From Mobilitalea sp. (GTDB lineage: Bacteria > Bacillota_A > Clostridia > Lachnospirales > Lachnospiraceae), in the NCBI GenBank assembly GCA_029974875.1, contig JARKQP010000770.1, positions 1-10,956 on the forward strand: a stretch of DNA of 10,956 nucleotides, written 5' to 3'. This document shows, in pieces, positions 1-7,522 of this stretch. The notes beneath the pieces were generated by a model. That model was not told the origin of the DNA and searched no databases. It saw only the letters and a list, made by a program, of their open reading frames with translations. The translations under genes and the position numbers were made by a program. The stretch's first letter is position 1; each line of letters begins with the position of its first letter.

Positions 1-50
1 TAGAAGGGATGATCACTTGCTATAATTGCTATCTTAAATTTCGCAGCCAT
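1..50 (-). CDS. atpC: F-type ATP synthase epsilon subunit, N-terminus only (cut by window edge)
   Basis: Only the first 16 codons are visible, reading MAAKFKIAIIASDHPF. This fits the first beta strand of the epsilon subunit, which typically has a hydrophobic strand ending in an I-x-x-D-x-x-F/Y pattern. Epsilon sits on the rotor with gamma and can inhibit ATP hydrolysis. The start is set by an ideal ribosome binding site: AGGAGGA ends a few bases before the ATG at 50. It lies 33 bases after the atpD stop, the normal last position of an atp operon. The call rests on operon position plus this short match; the rest of the gene is outside the window. Confidence 0.85.
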   Translation of the reverse strand, partial: MAAKFKIAIIASDHPF

Positions 51-83
51 AGTTCCTCCTTTATCCGACTATATCAGGGTGTG

Positions 84-1502
<1,419 letters not shown>

Positions 1503-1506
1503 CTAC

Positions 1507-2379
1507 CTATTTCTTCAAACTTTTCGCTCCGCTGACAATCTCCGTGATCTCCTGCGTAATAGATGCCTGACGCGCCCTGTTATATTGGAGCTCAAGCCCT
1601 TTAAGCATATCCTTTGCACTCTTTGTAGCCGCTTCCATCGCAGTCATTCTCGCATTCTGCTCACTGGAAAAGGATTCCACTAGAACACCAAAGATCAGAC
1701 CCTTCAGATAGTTTGGCACCAGCTGCTCCATTACAATTTCCGGGGAGGGGTCGAATAAGGCATGGACATATCCGCTGTCCCTCTGCTCAAATTTCTTCCG
1801 TTCCAAGGGCAGGAGCTTCTGGCATTGCACCTCCGCCCGCATCGGTGTAATCATCTTTGTATAGATTACATAGATATCATCCAATTGCTTCTTAACAAAC
1901 AGGTCAATCAGTGTAAGGGATATGTTCTGGGCACGCCCCAGGTTAGGACTTTGGGCTGTATACAGGAATTCACAGTCCACGTCAACACCCTTATGGATAA
2001 AGTACTGCCTGCCAACCTGACCAATTACAAAAAGGAAATTATTCTTACCCTTCCCCATCTCCTCTTCAGCTTTGCGTATCACATTATGGTTATAGGCTCC
2101 CGCAAGCCCCTTATCCGCCGTAACCACCAGATACCCCTTTTTCCTCTCCTCCGGCACGAGGTTCTCACGGCGGTGGAAATAGACGGAGCTGATATGGGGT
2201 GCACGGACCAGGATATCATAAATGGTATCCTGCAATGCCTCAAAATAAGGCTCCGTAGCCTGAAGGCTTTTTCTCGCTTTCTTTAATTTAGATGAAGAGA
2301 TTAGATACATGGCATTCGTAATCTTCATGATGTCCTGAATACCCTTTATTCTGGAACGAATCTCTCTTGTATTAGCCAT
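1507..2379 (-). CDS. atpG: F-type ATP synthase gamma subunit (central rotor shaft)
   Basis: The gamma subunit is the asymmetric shaft that turns inside the alpha3beta3 head and couples ion flow to catalysis. The 290-residue product has the family signature at both ends. The N-terminal helix reads MANTREIRSRIKGIQDIMKI and the C-terminal helix includes ARMTAMEAATKSAKDM near residue 245. These two helices form the coiled coil of the shaft. The Rossmann-like middle contains the stretch GYLVVTADKGLAGAYN. The ATG at 2379 is preceded by GGAGG with a 6-base gap. A short GC-rich hairpin lies just upstream of that site. The gene stands between atpA and atpD as expected, and nothing in it looks broken. 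Confidence 0.97.
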   Translation of the reverse strand: MANTREIRSRIKGIQDIMKITNAMYLISSSKLKKARKSLQATEPYFEALQDTIYDILVRAPHISSVYFHRRENLVPEERKKGYLVVTADKGLAGAYNHNVIRKAEEEMGKGKNNFLFVIGQVGRQYFIHKGVDVDCEFLYTAQSPNLGRAQNISLTLIDLFVKKQLDDIYVIYTKMITPMRAEVQCQKLLPLERKKFEQRDSGYVHALFDPSPEIVMEQLVPNYLKGLIFGVLVESFSSEQNARMTAMEAATKSAKDMLKGLELQYNRARQASITQEITEIVSGAKSLKK

Positions 2380-2392
2380 ATAAATCCTCCAT

Positions 2393-2408
2393 GCTGCCTT
2401 CCGGCAGC
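2393..2408 (-). promoter_or_regulatory. GNRA-capped hairpin just before the atpG ribosome binding site
   Basis: In the minus-strand transcript GCTGCC and GGCAGC form a perfect 6-bp GC-rich stem closed by the loop GGAA, a GNRA-type tetraloop. The stem ends two bases before the GGAGG of atpG, in the 41-base gap after atpA. No U-run follows, so it is not an intrinsic terminator. It could tune atpG translation or protect an mRNA end. The hairpin is directly visible; the role is inferred. Confidence 0.55.
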
Positions 2409-2420
2409 TAATATATTATA

Positions 2421-3920
2421 TTACTTCTTAAATTCTGTAGCGCCCTTAATAATTTTCCCTGTCAGCTCCTCGGTCAATTCCTTTGTCCTGTCAATCTCTT
2501 CGATAACATCACTGTATTTCGCCCTGAAATAATCCATTAAATCACTGCGGTAGGCCTTCATTTCCTTGACAGGGACACCGTTAAACAGCTTATTGTTGGC
2601 AACAACCAGCAGTATGACCTGCTCATACAAGGGCAGCGGCCTTGACAGTGGCTGCTTCAACAACTCCATCAGATGCTTTCCGTGCTCCAGAAGATCCTTG
2701 GTGGTCTTGTCAAGGTCAGAAGCAAACTGGGTGAAAACCTCCATCTCCCTGTATTGCGCAAGGTCAATACGGAGGCTGCCCGATGCTTTTTTCATAGCCT
2801 TTGTCTGGGCTGCACCACCTACACGGGATACGCTTAAGCCCACATTTACCGCTGGCCTGTTACCTGCAAAGAAAAGCTCACTCTCCAGGAAAATCTGTCC
2901 GTCCGTAATAGAAATGACATTGGTGGGGATATAGGCGGAAACATCACCGGCCAGGGTCTCAATAATCGGCAAGGCAGTGATGGAACCACCGCCGTATTCA
3001 TCCTCCATACGGCAGGAACGCTCCAGCAGCCTGGAGTGCAGATAGAAAACATCTCCCGGATAGGCTTCACGTCCCGGTGACCTTTCCAATAATAAGGACA
3101 TGGTACGGTAAGCTACCGCATGCTTTGACAAATCATCATATACAATCAGCACATCCCTGCCCTGCTTCATAAAATATTCAGCAATTGCAGTTCCTGCATA
3201 GGGTGCAATATATTGTAACGGTGCCAGGTCACTTGCGGAGGACGACACCACGATGGAATAATCCATGGCACCATGCTTTGTTAAGGTATTTACGATCTTC
3301 GCTACCGTGGACGCTTTTTGCCCGATGGCCACATAGATACAGATAACCTCCTGCCCCTTTTGGTTTAAGATGGTATCAATTGCTATGGAAGTCTTACCGG
3401 TCTGGCGGTCACCGATGATAAGCTCACGCTGGCCCCTGCCGATGGGGAACATGGAGTCAATAGCCAGGATCCCTGTCTGCAAGGGTACGGTAACCGGTTT
3501 TCTTGTGCAGACACCGGCAGCCTCATTTTCAATTGGGAAGAATCCTTCCGCTTCAATCTGGCCTTTACCATCAATCGGTGTGCCCAGCGCATCCACTACC
3601 CTTCCGATGAGCTTATCTGATACCGGTACACCGGCCCTCTTCTGTGTCCTTACAACCCGGCTGCCCTCCGTAAGCCCATAGTCCGAGCCCAGCAAAACAC
3701 AGCCTACCGTCTTCCTGTTCAAGTTCTGCACAATGCCCCGGACTCCTGTTTCAAATTCAACAAGCTCACCGTACATCGCGCTATCCAGTCCATATACATT
3801 AGCAATACCGTCACCAATGCTAATGACCGTTCCTGTTTCCTTTACCGCCGTCTTGATCTCATAGTCCTGTATTTCACTTTTTAGCATTGAAATAATATCA
3901 CTTTGATTCATGTTACTCAA
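2421..3920 (-). CDS. atpA: F-type ATP synthase alpha subunit (regulatory nucleotide-binding)
   Basis: The alpha subunit alternates with beta in the F1 head; it binds nucleotide at non-catalytic sites and supplies the arginine finger. With the TTG start used here it has 499 residues, close to the family norm. Walker A is GDRQTGKT at residues 170-177, and the arginine finger lies in [11 protein letters not shown] at residue 366. The start is not certain. GGAGG, encoded within the last codons of atpH, lies about 8 bases before TTG at 3920. The ATG at 3911 ([10 protein letters not shown]) would be about 17 bases away, and a GTG at 3929 would overlap the binding site itself. The atpH stop is only 5 bases upstream, so the two are probably translationally coupled. 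The product is otherwise ordinary. Confidence 0.96.
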   Translation of the reverse strand: MSNMNQSDIISMLKSEIQDYEIKTAVKETGTVISIGDGIANVYGLDSAMYGELVEFETGVRGIVQNLNRKTVGCVLLGSDYGLTEGSRVVRTQKRAGVPVSDKLIGRVVDALGTPIDGKGQIEAEGFFPIENEAAGVCTRKPVTVPLQTGILAIDSMFPIGRGQRELIIGDRQTGKTSIAIDTILNQKGQEVICIYVAIGQKASTVAKIVNTLTKHGAMDYSIVVSSSASDLAPLQYIAPYAGTAIAEYFMKQGRDVLIVYDDLSKHAVAYRTMSLLLERSPGREAYPGDVFYLHSRLLERSCRMEDEYGGGSITALPIIETLAGDVSAYIPTNVISITDGQIFLESELFFAGNRPAVNVGLSVSRVGGAAQTKAMKKASGSLRIDLAQYREMEVFTQFASDLDKTTKDLLEHGKHLMELLKQPLSRPLPLYEQVILLVVANNKLFNGVPVKEMKAYRSDLMDYFRAKYSDVIEEIDRTKELTEELTGKIIKGATEFKK

Positions 3921-3925
3921 ACACT

Positions 3926-4432
3926 TCACCTCCCAATTAGTGTTTTTTGCATTTCTGACAGAGCGCCCTTGATGCTTTTGTTATATTCCGTATTGCCAAC
4001 CTGCAATACATAACCACCAATCAGTGAAGCGTCCTCTTCAAGTTCAAGAAATACATCCGATTTTTTATATTTTTCACAGAGCATACCCTTAATATCCTTA
4101 AGCTGCTGCTCCTCCGGCTTTACCGCATAGACCAGCCTTGCCTTCATCACATTGTTATGCCCCAATACGATCTCATCATATGCTTCCATGATTTCTGCAA
4201 ATAGTCCGACCGTTTGGTTTTCACACAGCAGCTTTAAAAACTTTGCCATATCCTGGTCAAAAATCTCATCAAGAACTGCTTCCTTCTCCTTCTTCTTGAT
4301 TGCCGGGCTTTCTAGAACCTCCATTAATTCCCGGCAGCCCATGAGGAGCTTTTTCGCTGCGTCCACCCTTGCCTTGTCAAGCCCCAGGGTATCTAAAACC
4401 TCAGCATAATTAACCGCACGTTGACTTATCAT
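3926..4432 (-). CDS. atpH: F-type ATP synthase delta subunit (stator cap)
   Basis: Delta links the top of the F1 head to the b-subunit stalk. The 168-residue product is slightly short for the family but complete. It opens with [12 protein letters not shown], the helical N-terminal domain that binds alpha. It ends with the family C-terminal pattern in which an acidic [14 protein letters not shown] stretch is followed by a hydrophobic helix ([12 protein letters not shown]). Its ATG overlaps the atpF stop in an ATGA arrangement, a common sign of translational coupling. Its last two sense codons (GGG AGG) double as the ribosome binding site of atpA. Confidence 0.95.
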   Translation of the reverse strand: MISQRAVNYAEVLDTLGLDKARVDAAKKLLMGCRELMEVLESPAIKKKEKEAVLDEIFDQDMAKFLKLLCENQTVGLFAEIMEAYDEIVLGHNNVMKARLVYAVKPEEQQLKDIKGMLCEKYKKSDVFLELEEDASLIGGYVLQVGNTEYNKSIKGALSEMQKTLIGR

Positions 4433-4917
4433 TTTGCAGCACCTACTTCTTTCAGGAAATCATCCAGAAACTGCCTGTTGGTGTTGTCATCCACATTTTT
4501 GCCAATAACCTTCGCCGCCGCAAGCATGGCAATACCTGCCACCTCCGCCTGGGCACTTTCTATGGATTTCTTCCGTTCCAGCTCAATCATCCTGTTTGCT
4601 TCCTCTATCACCTTAGCCGATTCCTGCTTTGCTTCCTGAAGCACCCTGTTATATTGGGCCTCAGCCCGTTCACGGGCTTCCTTTATAATGCTTCCGGCCT
4701 GGTCACCGGCCTGCTTCAGCTCTGCCTCATAATCCGCTTTCAACCGGTATGCCTCAGCCTTTTTTTTGTCAGCATCCTGTAATGAATCCACGATTAACTC
4801 TTTTCTTTTTTCCAGGATATTGTTTATAGGTTTAAAAAGAAATAAGCGGAAGAAAACAAACAAAATAATAATATTAACCACGTTGAATATTAAAGTTGCT
4901 GCATTTATGGATATCAT
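4429..4917 (-). CDS. atpF: F-type ATP synthase b subunit (peripheral stalk)
   Basis: The b subunit anchors the stator: one N-terminal membrane helix followed by a long dimerising helix that reaches delta. From the ATG at 4917 the product is 162 residues and begins MISINAATLIFNVVNIIILF, matching the usual N-terminus. The membrane helix covers roughly residues 5-28, then comes KPINNILEKRKE and a charged coiled coil rich in Ala, Glu, Lys and Arg. A GTG at 4938 would add seven residues (MKGTGVI). I prefer the ATG because it matches the family N-terminus, although its ribosome binding site is weak (GGGTG 5 bases upstream, AAAGG 13 bases upstream). It overlaps atpH by 4 bases and follows two hairpins in the gap after atpE copy 2. 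Confidence 0.94.
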   Translation of the reverse strand: MISINAATLIFNVVNIIILFVFFRLFLFKPINNILEKRKELIVDSLQDADKKKAEAYRLKADYEAELKQAGDQAGSIIKEARERAEAQYNRVLQEAKQESAKVIEEANRMIELERKKSIESAQAEVAGIAMLAAAKVIGKNVDDNTNRQFLDDFLKEVGAAK

Positions 4918-4949
4918 TATTACACCCGTGCCTTTCACTTTTTTGATGA

Positions 4950-4970
4950 CCTATTCAAAAAGTGAATAGG
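4950..4970 (-). repeat. Inverted repeat / hairpin upstream of atpF
   Basis: CCTATTCA and TGAATAGG form a perfect 8-bp stem with a 5-base loop. In the transcript it lies about 33 bases before the preferred atpF start, and its 3' arm contains the only purine-rich stretch that could serve the alternative GTG start. There is no U-run directly after it, so a terminator is unlikely. A role in mRNA processing or in lowering atpF translation relative to atpE is inferred. Confidence 0.55.
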
Positions 4971-4981
4971 CCTTAATAAAT

Positions 4982-5008
4982 AGTTTGAAAGTGACTTTCT
5001 TTCAAACT
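4982..5008 (-). repeat. Inverted repeat / hairpin just after atpE copy 2
   Basis: AGTTTGAAAG and CTTTCAAACT form a perfect 10-bp stem with a 7-base loop, starting 15 bases after the atpE copy 2 stop. It is AT-rich and lacks a U-tract, so it is more likely a barrier to exonucleases or a partial attenuator than a full terminator. Full termination would be unexpected because six more atp genes follow. The structure is visible; the function is inferred. Confidence 0.6.
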
Positions 5009-5023
5009 TTTCACTCCTGAAAC

Positions 5024-5251
5024 TTATTTTGATAAAACAAAGATAATTAAAAAGGCAATTACCAGACCGTAAATAGCGGTTGCTTCTGCCAATGCACAGC
5101 CTAAAATCAAAGCCTTGTTAATGTCACTCTTCGCCTCCGGCTGTCTTGCGATTGACTCCGTTGCCTTAGCGGTTGCAATACCGATACCGATACCTGCCCC
5201 CACTCCTGTTAATACTGCAATACCTGCTCCAATTGCTATTAATGATGACAT
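5024..5251 (-). CDS. atpE: F-type ATP synthase c subunit (proteolipid), copy 2
   Basis: Subunit c forms the membrane rotor ring that carries the coupling ion. The 75-residue product is two membrane helices joined by the polar loop ARQPEAK. Helix 1 has the tight glycine repeat GVGAGIGIG, and helix 2 carries the ion-binding Glu56 in ALAEATAIYGLV. Compared with the Na+ ring of Ilyobacter, the helix-1 Gln ligand is Ile23 and the Ser ligand is Ala57, while Thr58 and Tyr61 remain. Proton coupling is therefore more likely than sodium. GAGGAG lies 8 bases before the ATG at 5251. The product is almost identical to copy 1, differing at the N-terminus, at Ser42 versus Gly, and by a C-terminal Ser-Lys. 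Confidence 0.97.
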   Translation of the reverse strand: MSSLIAIGAGIAVLTGVGAGIGIGIATAKATESIARQPEAKSDINKALILGCALAEATAIYGLVIAFLIIFVLSK

Positions 5252-5303
5252 AATCCCATCTCCTCTACACTTAAAATTCCAATAATGACCCTACAAACTA
5301 CAA

Positions 5304-5364
5304 TAACGGACATTTGGCCGCCAGGCCACTCAATGCCGGATGTGAAATGATCTTCATTTCACAC
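5304..5364 (-). repeat. 61-bp tandem repeat, unit 1 (nearer atpE copy 2), two-hairpin unit
   Basis: Matches unit 2 at 55 of 61 positions, and all six differences are transitions. In the minus-strand transcript the unit folds into two hairpins. The first (5341-5363) is a perfect 10-bp stem TGTGAAATGA / TCATTTCACA with loop AGA. The second (5307-5338) pairs CGG-CATT-TGGCC with GGCCA-AATG-CCG around loop TGGC, with a 3-base and a 1-base bulge. It contains no open reading frame. It lies wholly between the two atpE genes. Confidence 0.9.
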
Positions 5365-5425
5365 TAACGGACATTTGACCATCAGGTTACTCAATGCCGG
5401 ATGTGAAATGATCTTCATTTCATAC
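5365..5425 (-). repeat. 61-bp tandem repeat, unit 2 (just after atpE copy 1), two-hairpin unit
   Basis: Begins 3 bases after the atpE copy 1 stop and abuts unit 1 with no spacer. Both hairpins are kept. The 5402-5424 stem has one mismatch near its base. In the other hairpin (5368-5399), the G-C pair second from the base of the inner GGCC stem is A-T here, a compensatory change, while the outermost pair of that stem becomes an A-C mismatch. Pairing kept despite sequence drift argues that the RNA fold matters. A role in mRNA stability, processing or translation between the two atpE copies is inferred. Confidence 0.9.
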
Positions 5426-5428
5426 TAA

Positions 5429-5647
5429 TTACAGTACAAAAATAATTAAAAATGCGATTACCAGACCATAGATCGCTGTTGCCTCTGCCAATGCGCAGCC
5501 CAGGATTAAGGCCTTGTTGATATCGCCCTTTGCCTCCGGCTGCCTTGCGATTGACTCTGTTGCCTTAGCGGTCGCAATACCGATACCGATACCTGCCCCC
5601 ACTCCTGTTAATACTGCAATACTCGCTCCAATTGCTACTAATGACAT
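5429..5647 (-). CDS. atpE: F-type ATP synthase c subunit (proteolipid), copy 1
   Basis: First of two tandem c-subunit genes; the product joins the rotor ring. From ATG at 5647 it is 72 residues (MSLVAIGASIAVLTGVGAG at the start). GGAG lies 8 bases before this ATG; a GTG at 5653 would add two residues but would sit too close to the binding site. It has the same glycine-rich helix 1, the ARQPEAK loop and the ion-binding Glu55 in helix 2 as copy 2. It also has the same Ile and Ala replacements of the Na+ ligands. It follows atpB after 56 bases. DNA differences from copy 2 are mostly silent, so both proteins look conserved by selection, and a ring mixing both products is possible. Confidence 0.97.
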   Translation of the reverse strand: MSLVAIGASIAVLTGVGAGIGIGIATAKATESIARQPEAKGDINKALILGCALAEATAIYGLVIAFLIIFVL

Positions 5648-5703
5648 ATCCACTACTCCTACCTTTCATAATGTTTGTGTTACAATATTTGTGTTTCTGT
5701 GCC

Positions 5704-6393
5704 TTATGCCTCTAATTTTTCCTGCATAAATAAGGATGTTAAAAAACAAAATACATATGCCTGTAATAAACCGTCAAAAATATCAAAATAAAATCCAAGG
5801 GGTAACGGAATTAAGACCGGAACAATCATTCTTACCATTTCCATAACTACAAACCCACCAAAAATATTGCCAAAAAGCCGCATAGATAATGACAGCGGTC
5901 TGATAAACAGCTCCAGGATGTTAAATGGCACCATTACCGGCATCGGATGGGCAAAGCCCTTGATATACCCTTTGACACCATGCCGGTGGATCCCTGAGTA
6001 CTCAACCAGTATAATGCTCATAATAGCAAGGCCTACCGTCACGCTCAAATCCTTTGTCGGCGGTCTTATTCCAAAGAGCCCGACAACATTGGCGACACCC
6101 AAATAAATCAATACAGTTCCTAGGTATGGGATATAACGCTTGCCGTGCTCCCCAAGAATGTCGGTAAAAAAGTTATTGATAAATCCAACCAGGGATTCAA
6201 CCACTACCTGTGGTTTTCCCGGAATCAGCTTCAGGTTACGGACAAATACCAGGGTTAAGACCATTAAAACCGCCATAATGCCCCAGGTGACCACAACAGA
6301 TTCCGCTACGGGTATCTTGCTTCCAAAAAGGTCAATCGTAAAGCTGGTCTTACTCTGCAATTCTTCCGTCAGTTTTTCTGCCAAGTTACTCAT
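5704..6393 (-). CDS. atpB: F-type ATP synthase a subunit (ion channel half)
   Basis: Subunit a is the stationary membrane partner of the c-ring and provides the ion half-channels. The 229-residue product is an integral membrane protein with about five to six hydrophobic segments. The signature RPLSLSMRLFGNIFGG is at residues 165-180, with the essential Arg at 172. The last helix contains LLQAYVFCFLTSLF with the conserved Gln211. ATG at 6393 follows AAGGAGGTG at about 6 bases, the strongest ribosome binding site on the minus strand. In many atp operons atpI precedes atpB; here 193 non-coding bases separate it from an unrelated small membrane protein gene. The key residues are intact. Confidence 0.97.
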   Translation of the reverse strand: MSNLAEKLTEELQSKTSFTIDLFGSKIPVAESVVVTWGIMAVLMVLTLVFVRNLKLIPGKPQVVVESLVGFINNFFTDILGEHGKRYIPYLGTVLIYLGVANVVGLFGIRPPTKDLSVTVGLAIMSIILVEYSGIHRHGVKGYIKGFAHPMPVMVPFNILELFIRPLSLSMRLFGNIFGGFVVMEMVRMIVPVLIPLPLGFYFDIFDGLLQAYVFCFLTSLFMQEKLEA

Positions 6394-6468
6394 CCTCTCA
6401 CCTCCTTTTTCCTAATTTTCTTTCCTGATTTTCATAAGTCCCTTGCAAAAAGCCTTGCTCCTTATTAC

Positions 6469-6586
6469 CTACTTGGTTACATACTTAGCTTTTCTAACAC
6501 TTTGCAGACTAATAAATGCACACAAAGAAACACCAACTACCCACGTTGGCGATCAAATAAACGGTATAACTACTGAAATAAAATAA
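6469..6586 (-). pseudogene. Possible decayed C-terminal coding remnant upstream of atpB
   Basis: This is the main part of the 193-base gap before atpB. Right after the TAG of the upstream gene (6587-6589) the same frame continues as LFYFSSYTVYLIANVGSW and then stops. A +1 shift at that point gives a hydrophobic stretch GVSLCAFISL followed by a basic tail VRKAKYVTK, ending in TAG at 6469-6471. The join reads like one membrane helix and its cytoplasmic tail. This suggests that the upstream gene was once about 40 residues longer and has lost its end by a stop and a frameshift. It could instead be chance, as AT-rich DNA often encodes hydrophobic runs. No start with a binding site was seen within it. 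Confidence 0.3.
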
Positions 6587-7030
6587 CTACAGGAAAACCA
6601 GCTGATTTTTCTTGCCATCCGTAAGCTCAATATAGCGCATGACAGAAAACCGGAGCTTAACTTGAGAGACTAATATAATCCAGCCTTTTATGTATAGGAA
6701 AAACTGATAAAAGGATAGAATTACAATTAGCTTTGAGAATAGTGTTAACAGATTTTTAATTATTAGTAAAAAAATTGCAAAACCCGACTGGTCAAAAATT
6801 TCGGAGATAGCCGTCTCCTGATCCTTTGTATCCGGATTTATGCGTATTTCACCCTGTCTCTTCGCAGAATAGCTGTTGTCCTTCATTTCTTCCACTTTTT
6901 TGCTTTTGATATTCTTACAGGCCTCAAGTGCAATCTGATGGGCAGAAATACTGGAGGACGCTACTAATATAAAAATGATGACAATAAAGACTGCTTTTAA
7001 TATCTTCTTTTGATTTCCGTATCTCATCAT
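6587..7030 (-). CDS. Unrecognised small membrane/secreted protein at the head of the atp operon
   Basis: I do not recognise this 147-residue protein. The start is set by AAGGAGGAG 7-9 bases before adjacent GTG and ATG codons at 7033-7025; I chose ATG at 7030. The N-terminus has basic residues, a hydrophobic core at about residues 12-26 (AVFIVIIFILVA) and then SSSISAH, resembling a signal peptide or membrane anchor. Residues 30-83 are polar and charged. Residues 84-122 are strongly hydrophobic (FAIFLLIIKNLLTLF, then LIVILSFYQFF), enough for one or two membrane passes. A short basic tail ends in a TAG. It occupies the place where atpI often lies but lacks an AtpI-like layout of four close hydrophobic segments. 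It may be truncated, because coding-like sequence continues past the stop. Base composition is more AT-rich than the atp genes. Confidence 0.7.
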   Translation of the reverse strand: MMRYGNQKKILKAVFIVIIFILVASSSISAHQIALEACKNIKSKKVEEMKDNSYSAKRQGEIRINPDTKDQETAISEIFDQSGFAIFLLIIKNLLTLFSKLIVILSFYQFFLYIKGWIILVSQVKLRFSVMRYIELTDGKKNQLVFL

Positions 7031-7066
7031 CACTGTGCTCCTCCTTCCGGGCTTTTTTTCTGTTCC

Positions 7067-7080
7067 GCTTGTAAACAAGC
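7067..7080. promoter_or_regulatory. Short inverted repeat in the 5' leader of the atp transcript
   Basis: GCTTG and CAAGC arms are separated by four bases. The site falls just downstream of the predicted transcription start of the candidate minus-strand promoter, where a repressor operator or a small leader hairpin could sit. It is short enough to be chance. Confidence 0.25.
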
Positions 7081-7092
7081 AATAATGAATAT

Positions 7093-7121
7093 AATATATA
7101 CCTCAATCCATTATTTGTCTA
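7093..7121 (-). promoter_or_regulatory. Candidate sigma-A promoter for the leader gene and atp operon
   Basis: On the minus strand TAGACA (7121-7116) is followed after exactly 17 bases by TATATT (7098-7093). Each hexamer matches the TTGACA / TATAAT consensus at five of six positions. Transcription would start near 7086, giving a leader of about 55 bases before the gene starting at 7030. No equally good promoter was seen in the gap before atpB, so this may drive the whole atp operon. Confidence 0.55.
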
Positions 7122-7426
7122 TGATAGTTTTTCACAAAGAAAACTTAAAAAACTTCACTATTATTTACTAAAATGCACCACATTGCACAATTAACCTTGC
7201 CGTGTATGTCGTATCCTGGAATTTTGTGCCGTGATATTCCTTTATCATTTTACAATTTCTAACATATTTTGCATATATTGACGGCCAAGGGTCATTCCAT
7301 GGATTAAATTGTATCACTATCAACAACGAACAACAGAGATTCCCCCTATATTTTGGTAGAGTTGAATACTTTTCAAAAATACCTATTGCATTTATTTATA
7401 GAAGATGTATCATGGTTCTATACAGA

Positions 7427-7456
7427 TTGTCGATTACTAGGAGGCTGTACTCTAAT
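7427..7456 (+). promoter_or_regulatory. Weak candidate promoter for the V-type ATPase operon
   Basis: TTGTCG is followed after 18 bases by TCTAAT, giving four of six and five of six consensus matches and a leader of roughly 66 bases. Another possibility is TTGCAT with TATCAT at 7386-7413, spaced 16 bases. Neither is strong, and the operon could be activator-dependent or use another sigma factor. Confidence 0.25.
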
Positions 7457-7475
7457 AAAATGTAAGGAAGCAAAG

Positions 7476-7522
7476 GCCTCCAAGTAAAGAAAAAAGCGGC
7501 AAAGTCTCCAAAGAAAAGGAGG
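7476..7522 (+). promoter_or_regulatory. Leader segments able to mask the first V-type ribosome binding site
   Basis: The ribosome binding site AAGGAGG (7516-7522) can pair with CTCC at 7506-7509 across an 8-base loop, or with GCCTCC at 7476-7481. GCCTCC can in turn pair with GGAGGC at 7440-7445 if transcription starts upstream of that. The pairing options are visible; any switch-like control is inferred. Confidence 0.3.

Noticed and set aside
1762..2286. 174-residue plus-strand frame opposite atpG
   Set aside because: It lies entirely antisense to a well-supported atpG, lacks a recognisable domain, and is explained as a shadow of that gene.
5304..5425. Short CRISPR-like array
   Set aside because: Only two units, directly adjacent with no spacers and no cas genes; the units are 61 bp with internal hairpins.
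7050..7060. T-run at 7053-7059 as a plus-strand intrinsic terminator
   Set aside because: There is no stable stem before it and no plus-strand gene upstream that would need one.
6924..7106. 60-residue minus-strand frame overlapping the leader gene in another frame
   Set aside because: Its start would fall upstream of the predicted transcription start and it has no ribosome binding site; the other frame has a strong site.
7174..7188. TGCAC direct repeat spaced 10 bp as a named operator
   Set aside because: Five-base repeats are common by chance and match no operator I can name.
7278..7310. TTGACG as the -35 of a V-type promoter
   Set aside because: No acceptable -10 at 16-19 bases downstream.
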